64,000 nucleotides of DNA, from contig JAVHKY010000013.1 of assembly GCA_035079385.1 (NCBI GenBank), positions 16,366,001 to 16,430,000 of the forward strand, in the 5' to 3' direction. A program made the translations under genes and the position numbers. Below the pieces are notes generated by a model, which did not search any database, was not told the origin of the DNA, and saw only the letters and a list, made by a program, of their open reading frames with translations. Position 1 is the stretch's first letter. Every line of letters starts with the position of its first letter. This stretch comes from Aspidiotus rigidus (lineage: Eukaryota; Arthropoda; Insecta; Hemiptera; Diaspididae). Positions 49,456 through 63,140 of the stretch are shown one piece after another.

Positions 49456-52345
49456 ATGTCCTTCAACAATTCCGGTCGACGTAGTATAATATCCTTCACG
49501 AATTCGGGAAGGCAAAGTTCTACTCCATCGATATTAAAACGACCTGGAAGAGGACTAATTTCACCCGGTCGTACCGTAAAATTTCAATTGAACAGCGATC
49601 TGAAAAGTTTGCTGAATAACTTCTTAATTGAAAAGAATACAGATACTTACGAGGAGCTAATACGACAGATACGAGACGCCGAAAGTCAACTTACGGTACG
49701 CATGCGATCAATTTTTCCGCTATCATCTCCTATTCCTTTTCTAATCGATTCCGTGTATTTTCAGGATGACCAACTCATTAAATTAATTACCGAAACAAAA
49801 GAATGTGTGCCTATCTTACAGGAAGAGTTAAAACTATTTGTGCAAGTAGTTCTGGTTAGTCTCCCTAATTCATAGATTTTCTTTTTTTAGTATACCTTAC
49901 CTACTTTAACATGATGATCGTTTGAATCGTGTTCTTGTTTTTGTCATAGGTATTGAAGTGGGTACATCGTAGTGATGAAGTTGTCGATTTGTATAAACGT
50001 TTTATTCCTCACCTATGTTCGGCGCACAATTTTTACACGAAATTCGCTTTACAACAATTAGTAGCAGTCTTCCCAGAAGGTTGGTTGGTCTTTCATATAA
50101 TTTTACCTCGTAAATACCATCTACTAATGATGTATTTTTCCTTTTAGTCGTAGAAAATTCTCTGCATTGTGATTGTATGCCTTCGGAACAAGAGGACAAA
50201 GCATTTCAAGCCGTACACGAAGTGATAAGAAGTCTTTTACGCGATGTCCCACTGTATGTTGAGTGTTGACTGATCGAAATTCTAAATATTATACATTTTT
50301 AATGACTTACATTTTGTGTTTTAGATGTTCTGAAGTACTGTTATCTGTGATAAAGAAGAAATTTCCTTTTCGTACAGAAAGTGATCGCTGTCATCTAAAT
50401 TACGTGCATAACTTACTTACGATCACTACTTACGAGCCGAGATTAAGAAGAGATATTTTGTACATCATCATCAACAAGTATGTTCCCGTTCTTTGCTCTT
50501 TACCGCCACAAATTTAAAGTATAGATGTTTTACTATTTTGTTTTCTGTAGGCTTATCACAGAAATCGATACGAAATGTTCGAAAGAAGACATACGAAAAA
50601 CAGAGACAGCGAATCAGCAGTCTGATGTTTTTGCCATGGAGGTGGATGATGTAGCACCCATGACGGATGTCGCATCCGAGCAAGATATGAAGCACAATTT
50701 AGCGCGAAAACTAGACTACTGTCTCCATCGTTTATTTAAATACATTCATTATGAATGCTACGATAAGAATGGTGCGCTGAAAAGGAATAAAACAAACCTC
50801 CTTTATCAAGATTTCCTGTACATTTTCGAGGAAATGATATTGCCCACTCGAGGATGGATCCACACGCCTTTCATCATGTTGTATTTAATTAGTTTCAAGT
50901 CTGAATTGACTGAAAATTTTGTTAGTTATTTATGGAGTAAGGTAACCAGCCTGAATGTTAAACCTGTGACAAGAGAAGCTGCTGTTTATTATTTAGCCGG
51001 ATTATTATGCCACGCTTCTTTTGTTCCTACTGAGTAAGTATTCAGTATAATGTGGATTTTTATCCATCAATTTCTCGTGTCTCGAAGTAATTGAGTCAAA
51101 ATGTTTATTGTTTGTCCTACAGGATTATCAGGAGTACCTTACAAGATTTAGTAAATTGGCTACACGTTTATATCGATAACTCCAACTTCAAAGATGATGG
51201 CTCGAAGTTGAATCTTCCTGTTCATGCTGTGTTTTATTCAGCTTGTCAAGCTCTGTTCTATATAATTAATTTAAGACATGGAGAATTCGTGAACAGCAAT
51301 AAAGGTAAATAAATTTTGTACGTCGATATTTCTTTGTAAAACTTGACCTTATTTTTCTGACTTCTAAATTCCGTTTCAGGGTTGAAATTCTTGACGAATT
51401 TGAATTTAGGAAAAATCGTTATGTCTTCTTTTAATCCACTACTCGTATGCAGGCGGTCAATAGTTAATCAATTTATTAAAATCACGAAGACGTATCAGCT
51501 TGCGTATTGTGTTTCCATTCTTACATTTTCTGATGACCAAGCTCCGTCAATAAGTGCTACTGATCTGTGGCTAGATGAGTCATTTCCATTCGACGATCAT
51601 CTATTGATTAGGTGAGTAGCAGAAATTTTGCTTTGGCCAACCATGCATTCTTGTGCAAGGTATTTGTGCCGTTTATTTTCTAACATAGATCTATTTTCTT
51701 TATTTGATTGGTCATCCACGTAATATAGGCTATTTGAGGATACCTGAATGATTTTCACGATGAATTTTTCTGAAGAATTTTATCTATTGTGTCGAGTACT
51801 ACGCAACCTAATTTTCAGCTCACATAAAATCTTGAAAGTTTTGAAGTGAACTTGGTTAAACTCTTATGATAAAGATGGTGTTCTTACTGACCATTCAAGG
51901 ACTTAATGGATACCGAGCTTGAGTGAAGCTTAAGAGAAACAATAACTAGAGTGAAGCTTAAGTGATATAGTGAAGCGCTGTTACTGCTCAAAATGGTCGA
52001 TGATTTTTGATTCAGTATCGTTTTTGGTACGTTATTCTTGCAGTTAACGATCATCTATTTTGAGTACGCTATTTCTAATTTACGAACATATCAGAATCGA
52101 GTTCGCTGAAAGTAGCTCGTCCGAGTCTTGAGATAATAGATTATCACAACGGTATAATTTTTTTCAGAGCAAGCGAATTCATAAACCCTATCCAACGGCG
52201 GGTGAATCACGTTTCCGGCTTCGAAGCTTCAAATGATGATGGAAGCGATGATGAAGAATTTATACCGGTTGGATCATTGTCGCATTCGCCTCATGTTCCT
52301 GTTCTAAGTTCTTCTCCGTTTCTCAGCTGCTCTTTTGGAACCTAA
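49456..52345 (+). CDS. RRN3: RNA polymerase I initiation factor RRN3/TIF-IA
   Basis: Nine exons: 49456-49695, 49765-49854, 49950-50079, 50148-50253, 50325-50477, 50551-51033, 51123-51304, 51380-51611, 52168-52345 (stop TAA). All phases close to 597 residues, near the family length. The first ATG at 49456 is used. The protein opens with a Ser-rich tail (SFTNSGRQSS, ILKRPGR), then continuous HEAT-like helices: VLKWVHRSDEVVDLYKRF, YEPRLRRDILYIIINKL, HRLFKYIHYECYDKNG, REAAVYYLAGLLCHASFVP and the RRN3 signature around SSFNPLLVCRRSIVNQF. An acidic segment sits near residue 555 (NDDGSDDEEFIPVGS). RRN3 bridges RNA polymerase I to the promoter-bound SL1 factor in the nucleolus and is controlled by phosphorylation. 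The gene appears complete. Confidence 0.95.
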
Positions 52346-55140
52346 ACTTGTTATTCACTCAATACATAAACTGATTGAATTGACGTGATTTTATTTATTA
52401 TTTTTTTCTTTAGAAAAAAGGAAGTTATGCTGATCCTAAATTTGATAATGGTGAGACGGTCCGCTGAAAAATTGTTCTAAAATAGGTAATTAAACTGTAA
52501 TCTGGAATAGGTAAAGGGGTTTCAACTCTTGAAAAAGACGGTGGCATTCAAACTCGGAATGTTTGTACGGGGATAAATTCGCAAGATATGTTGGAAGGGG
52601 TCAATCTATGTATTTGAAAAATTACTAGGGCGTTGCGCAAAATTCTACAGCCGCAAAATCACTAAAATTTTGTCTGTTCCAACGAGAAATATTTTCAATT
52701 CGAAGGAATCGTATCGGAGCAATAACATTGTGAATGTTGTACTGATAAGTGGACGGCGAGGGAGGACACAAGATGAAACGTCTCAGTTAGCTTACTTTGA
52801 CTAAAGAACCTGTTGATATGCTTGGTTGTTTTTTTTTTTTTTTTGGAAAAGTAGGCTATCATGGTATCTGCCTTCCGTTGTTCGATATTTTTTTCATCTT
52901 GGGGCTTGGAAAAATTTCGACATTTTTGAGCTATAGGGTAAAGGGGAGGGAATGGGCTGGAAGTATTAGGAGGAGAGATTTGAGATGATTTCGAACAAAG
53001 TCGGCTTATTTATCCCAGTTCCTAATCTAAATGTCCCATGTCTTTCTGAAACAAGCTCCCTGCATTCCTGAGTAAATGTCATTAGTAAATCCAGAAGTTT
53101 TTTTTCCCCCATCGAAACTGATCATATTTGATGATTGGTAACGATTTAATATTGTCCAAACAGAACAACTATAGCACGATTTGTTGACTTCATCGTCTTA
53201 ATTGTTCGTTTGTTTAATTTTCAAGAAATAAAATTACAAACTAACCTATGTCATGCAACATGGTTCAAAAAATTAGAAATAATATTATTCAATTGTTTGG
53301 ACTAAATGCGCTAATGCTAATTTCTCTAATACCTTTCAAATCAATGGCGACGCGACGTAGGTTTTCTTCTGATTTCCTTTCACCTGCATATGAATCTTTT
53401 ACTATTATCGAATGGTCGTAGATTAATCACATCTATCGGGAGTAGAAAATGTTCTACATTTGAAAGAATGGCCTGAATAAGATTAAGGGATTTCGCCTCT
53501 CCACAGTCTCTTTTTTTTAGAAATTTTCTTATTAAAAAAATTAAAAAAGGTAACAATTTCTTCGTCTCAAGGAACGAGTTTTTAATTCGGTTGATATTTG
53601 GAACGATAATTTTCTTCATCAGGATCTACTTATAACCTGTCAACGAAGCCGAATAGGGAGTGCGGAGGAACAAGAACAAGAAGATGACGCATCAGTCTAT
53701 TTAAATGAATTGGCGAAAAGGAATTGCTGATCCTGTGCTTGTTCGTTTCAGAATTCATAAGCTATTATTACGACTTTTCATAATTCGATACCTCTAGGAA
53801 GTTTCCTCATTTCATCATCATTTTTCGAAACAAAAAATGAATGTCCCTTTGAAATTAAAAAGCTTTCCTCGGTGGAGTGCTTACGTAGGTACCTTTATGA
53901 AAATTTCGCTTCGTTTTCTTTTTTAATCTTACGTTGATTAATTGTACGACGTATGAAATAGCTATTGGTTTGTTCCGCCGATCGATAATTTCAATTATCT
54001 ACTAGGAATATCTTCTTTCAAAATGAATTCTTGAACGTACCTACCAAAAAGACGTCTTCAATTTTTATTTCGCTAATTATCATTCCGTTTGGAGTGTCGA
54101 TAATTTTTTAGCGCTGTTGTTTCGTGCAATGAATTTGTAGTTTTATTAATCACCTCAAAAAGATGAGATCCACGTGAAAAACTTACTGTGCATAGATTTT
54201 TCTTAATACCTACAATCATTTCCTCCGTTGGTAGATATCTGTTTGGCCGAGTTTCCCATTTCTATTCTATGAATAAGCGCGTCAACATGAGATGAAGGTA
54301 GGTACCTACTAATTTGGAACTTAGGAAGCTTATCTTTTTGCCAACAAAAAACATCTCCTGCTTTTCCATTCATTTTCTATTTTTCTCATCTGCGTTTCCG
54401 ATGGCTTATTTTCATTCTATAGCAATTTGCTTTGAAATCTTTTTCGAAAAACTTGAATGGAGGTATCTATCGACAATTAATTATTCTGGTTGACTTCTCG
54501 ATTCATTGATGTTGATGACTGTGTTTAGACGCGTTGAGCTTAATATTTATACACGTGTGCATACGGATGAGGAAAAATGATCGACGAAACTTGTCTGAAA
54601 ACTGTGAAATTCAAGTAGTATTTAAGGGCACAAAGTTAGTATTTTCATTTCTCACAATTTGAGATCAGCATGGGGTTTGTATGTTTTGTCTAAATCGAGT
54701 GAGGAACAAAGATGTATTTTGAGAACCTCGATTTTGGGCTATTATACGGCTTACAGAAGACTTAGAAACTTCGTTTTGGACGCAAATTCAAGATAAAATT
54801 GAGATACAAATTTTCTAGATTCCAAGTATACATCTAACGTTTTACGTTCTTGCACTAGAGCAGATTTAGCGCAAAGTTTCATTCAACTGGACAAGACTGG
54901 ACCTCACCCGGTGCATTGAACTCGAAGTGTGCAGCCAATGCATTTCCCTCAATTACGTCTTCATCTCAATTCATTTTCACGTTCGAATAACTTCTCGAAA
55001 TAGGTAAGGAGTGATGAAACCAATATATTTGCGCTTTTTAAAAAGCCGATCAAGTGACGACAGAATTTTCCGCTTGCTTTCTGCGGTTTTCTTTTTATTT
55101 CTTGTTGCACTTGTTCAAACAAGTTAAAACAGACTCTTGA
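52346..55140. other. No gene seen
   Basis: No open frame or splice structure supports a gene. It contains a T tract at about 52828-52843 and an A/T-rich stretch near 53520-53560. Confidence 0.45.
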
Positions 55141-55149
55141 TGAATCGAG

Positions 55150-55705
55150 TAATTCATTTCAATTTACTCAAATACCCGTCAGAGGGCGACGCTACCGCTG
55201 CCTTTTTCCCGCTACCACCGAAGAAATGCTATCCGCTGACGCTGTCTAGCTGAGCTGATAAAATTTAATCAGTTCGAGATGGAAGCGTGAGCGAATTGCG
55301 TCTTCGTGCCGAAGTGGATCATCGAAGTGAACGTGTTCTACAAACAAGTTGCGCTTTATAGTAATTGAATGAATTGAATCGTGTTAATTTAAATTTAGTG
55401 CCCTATTGTGTTTTGAATTCGCTTCGTTCGACGATTTATTTGTAGCAATTTTTGCGCTTTTTCCACCGAGAATCATATCTTTTTCGAAAATTCAGAGAAT
55501 AAATCTTGTAAATTTTATGATCTAAGGTGTCGTGTCTGGTTTACCATGTTAATTCGTGATTTTCGAGAGAAACTGAGCGGTGACCATACTCCAACCAGGC
55601 TTACCAGCAGTAATTATTATTTATGAAGAGAAGTCAGGCTTAGAAAAAGGTTACGGAAGCTGTTCGAAAATTTGGTTCCTGTTAAACGATAATTATTTTA
55701 TGAAA
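55150..55705 (+). promoter_or_regulatory. Possible promoter and non-coding first exon
   Basis: This stretch is richer in GC and CpG than its surroundings (gggcgacgctaccgctgcc, ccgctgacgctg). An insect-type initiator TCAGT occurs at about 55270, inside aatttaatcagttcgag. The downstream part ends in a strong splice donor (atgaaa|gtaagt) at 55705/55706. No coding exon further right could be assigned, so the gene may continue beyond the window. Confidence 0.3.
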
Positions 55706-58630
55706 GTAAGTACAATATTCTGTTGCATTCATTCGGACGAATTATCACGCTAATCTCGGTCGGTACTCTCGATGACTCGTTCGTTGATCCTCTTTTTCCT
55801 CCTCGAGTAAAAGCCGACAAGTTGGTCGATTTATCGATGTACATGTGAGAGCGAATTTGTAGATGATGAAATTATAGGTCACGTAATGAACTTTCGTGAT
55901 CACGAGTTACGTACCACGATTATCTTCTCCCTAGAGAAACTGTTAACAGAGAGCACGACATAAACGACACACGGGCAGTGCATAGGAAGAATCTCGATTT
56001 TCTTTTGCAACTTTCTGTAGACGTACGATATCTTTCCAACTCTCCCGGTGCTCAAACTCTCTTTTGTGATTACAGAAGATTATGAGACTATTATTTTAAT
56101 AGTTTTGCGACTGTATTGTTTCTTTGCTTTTGCCCTCCTTCCAGCATCAAAAAGGTCGTAACGCTCTTCTAAACTTTTACACATTAACGCCGGAATAATT
56201 CACAACTCAACGTTCATTTGCTCGCTTAGTGGAAGACTAACAAACCAGTTTCTACTGTCAGTAAACCTGGGTTAAGGCATACACGGTGTTATGGTAATTA
56301 GCAATGCGTATATTATGGATATGGAATTAATCTTTTTACAGTAGGTACCCAGTGGACCGGAGAGAATGTTATCTTATTGTACGGATGAGGAGCCGTTTGA
56401 AAACGTCTACCCACAGAAATTATTATTTAATGAAGACGGTGTAGTGTCTATATACTTTCGCAATCGTTGTAAAGAATCAATATCTACCTATGAATTATGA
56501 GTTATCAAATGCGATCATTTGTCTGAGATGTTCTCCCTGCAGTGACAAATTTTTGATACGAAAAATACCGTTTATATACCGTGGGTCTTCGATAGAGATT
56601 TTGAAAACATGCCAAACAATAATGTTGAAACGATTACAGAATACAATTACCTACGTATACGTGCGTCAATTACACACACGTTAATCATTCCTCGCGTTTT
56701 ATGAAGCTGGGTATACCTTTGGAGCGATCATTTAAAATGCATTCTATTCGAATGCTGCTTCATCATCTCTGCAACGCTGCACGTGTGTCGAAAAAAAAAA
56801 AGGTGCGATGAGAATAAGATAGGCTAATTTAATGGATCTAGTCGGTACGAATGAAGTCTTAATTTGAAAACACTTCATTAAGTTTTGTCGCTATTCCGAG
56901 AATTAAGTTTACCTCGGCTCTACAAGTCTTGGCAGATAGGTAAATCCTTGACGAAGGTTGCAGACAGTTTAAATTGCTCTTTTTTAAAAAGTTTCCCGCG
57001 CGTTGATCCTTTATACGTGTGTGTTTCAAAAGTTTTACATGAAGGTAAATTGCTTTTATGCCGGTTGACGGATTTTTGGGGGTTGCGTCGAGCTATTCTG
57101 CTTGTTCATATCTTTCTGGTGTGTTTTAATAAGGTCATTACTATGAATGAAATTGGAACAGCTGCATTAAAATAATGATGCTCATGAAAATTCCGAATCC
57201 TTCGGAGCCTTGAAAAAATTGTACGTTTTCGTGGGAATATTAACGACTTTCTCAAAGATCTGAAAGATCAGTCCATCTTCCGGTTTTATGATAATCATCA
57301 AGTGCATCGATTGAAACCAACTTCAAAGAGAAGAAACTTAGGTACTGTGCATGCGTTTTTCTTTGAACAACCATTTTTTCCGATGGTGTATCTGTTTGGC
57401 CTAATTTTCCGTTGCACGAGATATAGGTAGGTACTGACGGAACCTGTTGATCGGAATTTGGCTCGAGCGAGGATTCAAAAGAGAATTTCTTCAATATATT
57501 TATTCAGGACTTGAAGGTTTTTAAAGCTGCTGGTTCTCTTGATCGAGAATTGTGTGATTTGGAGGCTGACCTCATCGTGGTGTCTTCTGGCTCATTTGTG
57601 AGGAAGTTCACCCGAACATTTGATCAAAGAAAAGGAGACATATATGGCCTAAAAGGGGAATTTTTTCAACACTCACCTTTACAGGGGTTTACAACTCAAA
57701 ATTTTTTCAAGTCTTCTCTGTCATATGTAGGGCTCTAAAGTAACAATTTTTTCCAAGTTCCCTGTCGGAGCTCAAAATTCTTCCTAGTTTCTCTTCTCTT
57801 GTATGAAAACTTTACAAGGGCTGACATCTGTAATGGTCCTTATCTCAAAATTTGTCAAATTCCCTGTATGAAATCAAATTTGGGGCAGGTTTGCGGATGG
57901 CGGGACGCAATCTGTCCAAAAATGACCTACTTGTATGCCTATTTTTCTCCAGTGGTCCACGCCAACCCACAGATTACGTCATTGGGGTGGCGTAACCTAA
58001 ATCTGTTTTAGGGATTTGTAAAATTTGAAGTCTTGAAACAAAATATTACCCAAAGTATAGATATATGCGTCTAATTGGCGAGGGGGGGGGGAATCACCAC
58101 TTCAATAATTTGACCACCTCGTCCGACACCGGTATCGACCATTTCGGGTATAACTTCAGTCTCTTCGGCGAAACTCCCCGTCATCTTGGCAACCGTCGAG
58201 TTTCAGTGCCTCAGGGGCTCGCAAACTTTACACTCACCAGACACAACTTGAGCTAAATTAATGTTGGAGTCTCCTCTTCTGTCTTCGTGTTATTCCCTCT
58301 GAGTGTCGTCTTTATGTAGATGGTACGCAGGTGTTGAGTCAGCCATAGTATGCCTATTCCATTCCGTGTCCATCTCCTTCTTCAACACTGGTGGTTGCAA
58401 ATGTGGGTACCTGGTTCCATGATTCTCCAGAAATTACGACGGCTAACAGGCTACTGGAAGCAAGCACTTATCGGTTGCAGTCATTGCCTAAGCTTGCCCC
58501 GATCATGCCTCCAAATGAGGTGTGATGTGATCCATCATCTCGCTCTTGATCGCTAGGTCAACTTTATGACTATTCAAGTTCCTTAACTTCTCATGAAGGT
58601 ACGTGTTTAAGTGACCATAGCTTCTTAACA
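55706..58630. other. No gene recognised
   Basis: Open frames of 60-96 codons occur (for example 56885-57175 plus and 57252-57494 minus), but none has a recognisable domain or splice partners. A run of about ten G residues lies at 58082-58091. Confidence 0.35.
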
Positions 58631-58639
58631 CCTGGGTCA

Positions 58640-59680
58640 GGTGAAAGTTCGCTGACCATGGTCTCGGTTTATCCACTCATCCCTTAGCTCCCTTCGAGTA
58701 AATCTACCTTTCCATTTCTCGAACAAGGGATACCTAGTCTCCTTCTTGACCAGTAAAGCCTTTTGATCGGTTAGCTTCAAACACCATCTCTTTCTCCTTA
58801 GCAAGAAGCTCGATTGGTGGTGGACGTGCTTATATTTAAGTAGCCTCCGTCGAGGTTCGATAGGCACGAACACACCTCAGCGCAACTCTTTTTTATGCCT
58901 TTCCTTTTGTATGCTATGTTCATGGAACCGGCCCATTCTGGGGCACCATGCAGGAAGATCGATTTTACGGTGCCCATCATGATCCTTCTTCTAGCTGTCT
59001 TCAGCCCTCCTAGATTCGTCATCATGCGGCTTAGGTAGGTCACTATCCCGCCATTAAAAAATTGTGACTACAGCTCAGCTTTGAATCAAACCAGAGCAGG
59101 CGAAAAGTCGGTGGACTAACCTTCCGACCCTTCGTGAATAATATGGGCTCAGTTTTTCCTGTTGCAAGTTCTAGTGTCACTGCTTTCAGGGCGGGTCTGG
59201 TTCACCCTACTTTCCACCACTACAGTTGTTTCGTCAGTGCCAACTACCAATGTATCAGCTTAACACCTGATGGCAGCTTCAACTTGAAAATCTCGTTAAA
59301 TGCGACGCACCATAAGAGCGATCCAAGGACTGACCCGTGCGGGACCTCATAAGTACCAGCAGACGTCTCTGCTTGGATTTCTCGACAACTAAGACCTGAG
59401 CAGGTATGCAGGCACTTCTGCATCCTCTCCCAAGGAATCGAGTTGTACGAATTTTTATATCGAGGCTGACGGCCCGCAAAACTGACTCGACTATCCTCTT
59501 CAGGTTGATTCCAGTATCTGACGTACAGCGTCTAGTTCGAAAACCGTGCTGATTACTTGATATTATGTACCTTTTCTTTAGATAGGTCCCGAGTCGATAT
59601 AGGCTAGTACTCTCTCTAGAACTTTGCTCACGTTATCTAGCAGGCAAAGTAGTCTCATGACTTCAATTATACCAGAAAAT
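58640..59680 (-). mobile_element. R1-like non-LTR retrotransposon remnant
   Basis: Minus-strand fragments in several frames read as the middle and C-terminal part of an R1/Jockey-type polyprotein. There is an RT start-like block (LCLLDNVSKVLERVL, about 59.63 kb), the piece at 59279-59479, then YLSRMMTNLGGLKTARRR and FLHGAPEWAGSMN (58798-59043). A tail with RRELRDEWINR follows near 58.66 kb. Stops and frame changes are frequent. It is inactive, and unrelated in sequence to the three Jockey-like fragments. Confidence 0.65.
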
Positions 59681-59689
59681 AAATTTTTC

Positions 59690-60690
59690 TCAAAGTTCAC
59701 AATATTGTCCCCACCCCCGATAATACAAAAAATGCAGAAATAATTTTGAAATTATGAAATAATGCGTAAACTCTTCCTCGATAATTAAGTTTATGCAACA
59801 AATTCTAGGTCCAGAAGAGAAAAAAAATACCTGATATGTACTAACTACTTTTTTACGACTTCCTTGTACATGATGGCTTTACAGAAAAACTTCTCACGGC
59901 TGAATAAATTACTTCAATTCCTACAAAAAGTATGAAAGAAGGATTCAATTATAGATAATGCAACAAAATGAAAAACTTCTCTATACGTGTCGTTCGTCGC
60001 AAAATGTGCTCGCAATATTATTCCGTAATGTACCAATAAAGATTTCCTGCTTCTTGTAGTCCTTCGTTACTCGTCATATTGTAATATCATATGCGGTAAA
60101 ATTTTCTAAATTATGACTCTAATGTATGAATGAACGAATAAAATTGACTCGAAGTTCAATGACCATCTGTGCATCACTTGGCATCAATTTCACGTAAAAT
60201 CTGTTAACTCGTTTTCCGTTTTCCATTCAATTCCGTCGAATCGTATAATTTTACTACATCAGTATTCGTGAATGACATCCTGTAAATAGTCTTGAATTTT
60301 TTTCAAAAAATATTAATAATTCTTGATCTCGCACTCGAGAGAGAGGAAGAGAATAGTGCTGATGTAATCATGGAAAGATTCAAAATTTAAAAAATTCTTT
60401 TCATGGAACTACATTCACCTCTCGTTATTGTGAAATTCTTATGGAAAGAATAAAAATTTTCTCGGGGTTTTTTCGTGTCATCTGACATAACTTGAACATA
60501 CCAAAATTTACTTTTTGGACGTACAAATAATTCAACGACACTTCCTGTAAGTCGAATATTGGATCATCAGAAAAAGTGAAGTGGACAGCTTTTATCAACC
60601 TATTGAATTGTGATTCATGAAAATTGGAATTCTTGTCTACATTTTATCGCGCTGGCATAGATTAGAGAAAGTTGGATGTAAGACATGATC
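59690..60690. other. No gene seen
   Basis: AT-rich; no supported feature. Confidence 0.45.
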
Positions 60691-60699
60691 TCTTCCTTA

Positions 60700-62030
60700 C
60701 TTATTGATCGAAATTCAAGGCTCCCAACTCTTTAACCACAATCTTTCGTGGATCTCTCACGTAAAATCGCTCCAAGCTAAATGCCTCCAGTATTCTTAAA
60801 TATCTATGTCACCCCCGACTAGGATACGACCTAAAACTACTTCTCCAACTGTATGAAAGTCTCATCCGCTCCCAACTAGACTACGGCTTTCCGATCTATT
60901 CTCAGTCTTAACAAGTCCTCTCGTCAATTACCAAACATTGTTCAATCAACAGCTCTCAAATGGCCCGGGGAGCTTCTCAGCCTCTGCGCTGAAACAGCCG
61001 AAGCTTCTCTCCACTTTCGCACACTATTATTAGCTGCCAACTTCCTCGCATCCTGTGCTCAATTTACTGCCCTCTCCTCCCCTCAAAATACTTTACTAAA
61101 TTTTCTTAAAACCCATTCCAAAGTAAACCCTACGATCCTTATTAAATCATCCATTTCTCCCATGGCTATTCACTCCTCCGACTATAAGATTCGATCTCAC
61201 AAATATTCCCAAATAAAATAACACTGCCTACAGTAAACTGATCACAGTTCAGAATTCCCTGACCATATAATATGATGGTTCAAAACAGAAAATAAAACAG
61301 GCTATGCAAACTCCATCCAGCATAAAATTACGGCCCATTGTTGAGGAAACTCTTTCAATGCTGAGTTTAGCGCTACTCGCTCCTGTCTTCCTGGACTCTA
61401 CTAGGTCCTACTATCTGACCCATTTTCCTCGCTCATGTCTTTACAAGATCCTTATTTCAATAATCCCATCACGCTACGCATTCACGTCACTCTCCATGCG
61501 CTAACTTTTATCAAATCATGTCACCTTCATCTGGACTCGAGGTCACATCCGTCACCCTCAACATGAAAACGTTAATCGTGCGGTCAAGAACTCCTTTTTC
61601 TTACCGAAAATTACTGACCCGGCTCATTTACCTCCAAAATCCTGGCTTCTTAGCAATACCTTTAGAAAGAACAACATCACGACAAACTAAAATCAATCAA
61701 AAACCTCCTTTTTCAGATAGAAACTTTCGCCGTTAAGAAGTCATCCTCTCCCGTCTTAGGATTGGCCATACCCGACTCACCAGCTCTCACCCCTTCCTAG
61801 GTTTCACGCCTCTCTGTCATGTATTTACTGCCATTCAGATAACTACACAGTTCAACATCTCTTCTCATGCCCCATCCTTCAAAACCTACGTTACGCCTGC
61901 TACGTTCCCTCATCTATAACCTCGACACTATCCAACAACTCCGAAATCATCTCCAATTCTCTCAACTACCTTCGTTCTATACCTATTTCTTCCAGCTTCT
62001 CTAATTATAAAACAAATCCATGTAATAATA
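60700..62030 (+). mobile_element. Jockey-like non-LTR retrotransposon 3' fragment, copy 3
   Basis: In broken frames it reads ISHVKSLQAKCL and LLQLYESLIRSQLDYGFP (60.74-60.9 kb, the end of reverse transcriptase). An RNase H-like region follows, then EVILSRLRIGHTRLTSSHPF (about 61.74 kb). The same order and wording occur in the copies at 15.56 and 29.9 kb. Many stops; inactive. Confidence 0.78.
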
Positions 62031-63120
62031 TGAATTATAATTACTGTATGAACAAATTGACACGAGCTGATGACTCGTTTTGAGTAGTTGAAAAAAAAAT
62101 CAGACGATTGACCAAACGTTTTCTAAAATTTACCATCCTCTTTTGCAATGCTAAATACGACGCCATTTTTTTTTTTTTTTTTTTTTACGAAGTTACAATT
62201 TTTGTAATTTCTGCAAATTGAGATAAAACTCTTGAGAAACTGTGTTTTCCACCTCCAGCAAATACCTAACTATGAACATTACCTTAAATTCTGAAGTGGT
62301 ATGTTGGGCAGCGTGAAAAATATACTAAAATCAACTTCTCCGATTTTTACTACAATTTTTATGATACGTCAGTCACCCATAAAGGTCAACAAAAGGTCCA
62401 TCAATCATGGAGAATAGGCTTTATACGGCCGTGACTCACAGCCTTTGAGCACTGGGAGAATGTATGTAGACACTTCCCGAGGGAAAGAACGTCCGTGCCG
62501 TCTCAAACAATATAAAAGTTGAGCACGGGCCTAATGTCATGTACTGGTAATTAAGTTAATGACAGCAACGACGTTTTTAAACGTAATTAACGTTCGTATC
62601 TCTCACCCAGTCACGTACATAATTTCCACGCAATAAAATTAGACAGTGAAATTTCAACAAAAAACCATACGCGTGTTTTCCCCCTTTTTTTTCGAAAAAA
62701 AAGTAGTGCTAAGCTATCAAAACACCGCTTTATAATTACTTTGGAAAACTGTAGAAACTGATCACAAAAGTGTAGAAGTAAAAATACGAAAACAGTTACC
62801 CATCAGTGAGGCTTCAAAATTTGTACGTTGTGGTTCCCAGAAATATGGGTATCTGATGGCTGGACAATTTGAAAGTCCTCTGAAGTAAAATGGTACCGAA
62901 AGAGGGTGCGAGGAGACTATTTAGTTCCTATATATTAGCTAATTGTGCACCCGGATTGATTTATTGGGAAGTGCCTCTTCTATAAGAACTTGGACTAAAA
63001 ATTGTTCCCTGATGAAGTCTCCTTCATCTGCTTGTACTTTCTTTATTTTTCATTTTTTTAGCGGGGAACCCGATATCCATTTTGTTAGGAGATTACATCC
63101 TCAGAAAACGTCCGCGTCCG
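62031..63120. other. No gene seen
   Basis: Only a T tract at about 62167-62186 and AT-rich sequence. Short open frames at 62943-63128 are unsupported. Confidence 0.4.
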
Positions 63121-63121
63121 C

Positions 63122-63137
63122 AGGTTAGGTTAGGTTA
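63122..63137 (+). repeat. Short TTAGG-type repeat
   Basis: aggttaggttaggtta is a short run in TTAGG register, the insect telomere motif. It lies directly before the 45-bp satellite. Too short to mean a telomere. Confidence 0.4.
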
Positions 63138-63140
63138 CTG

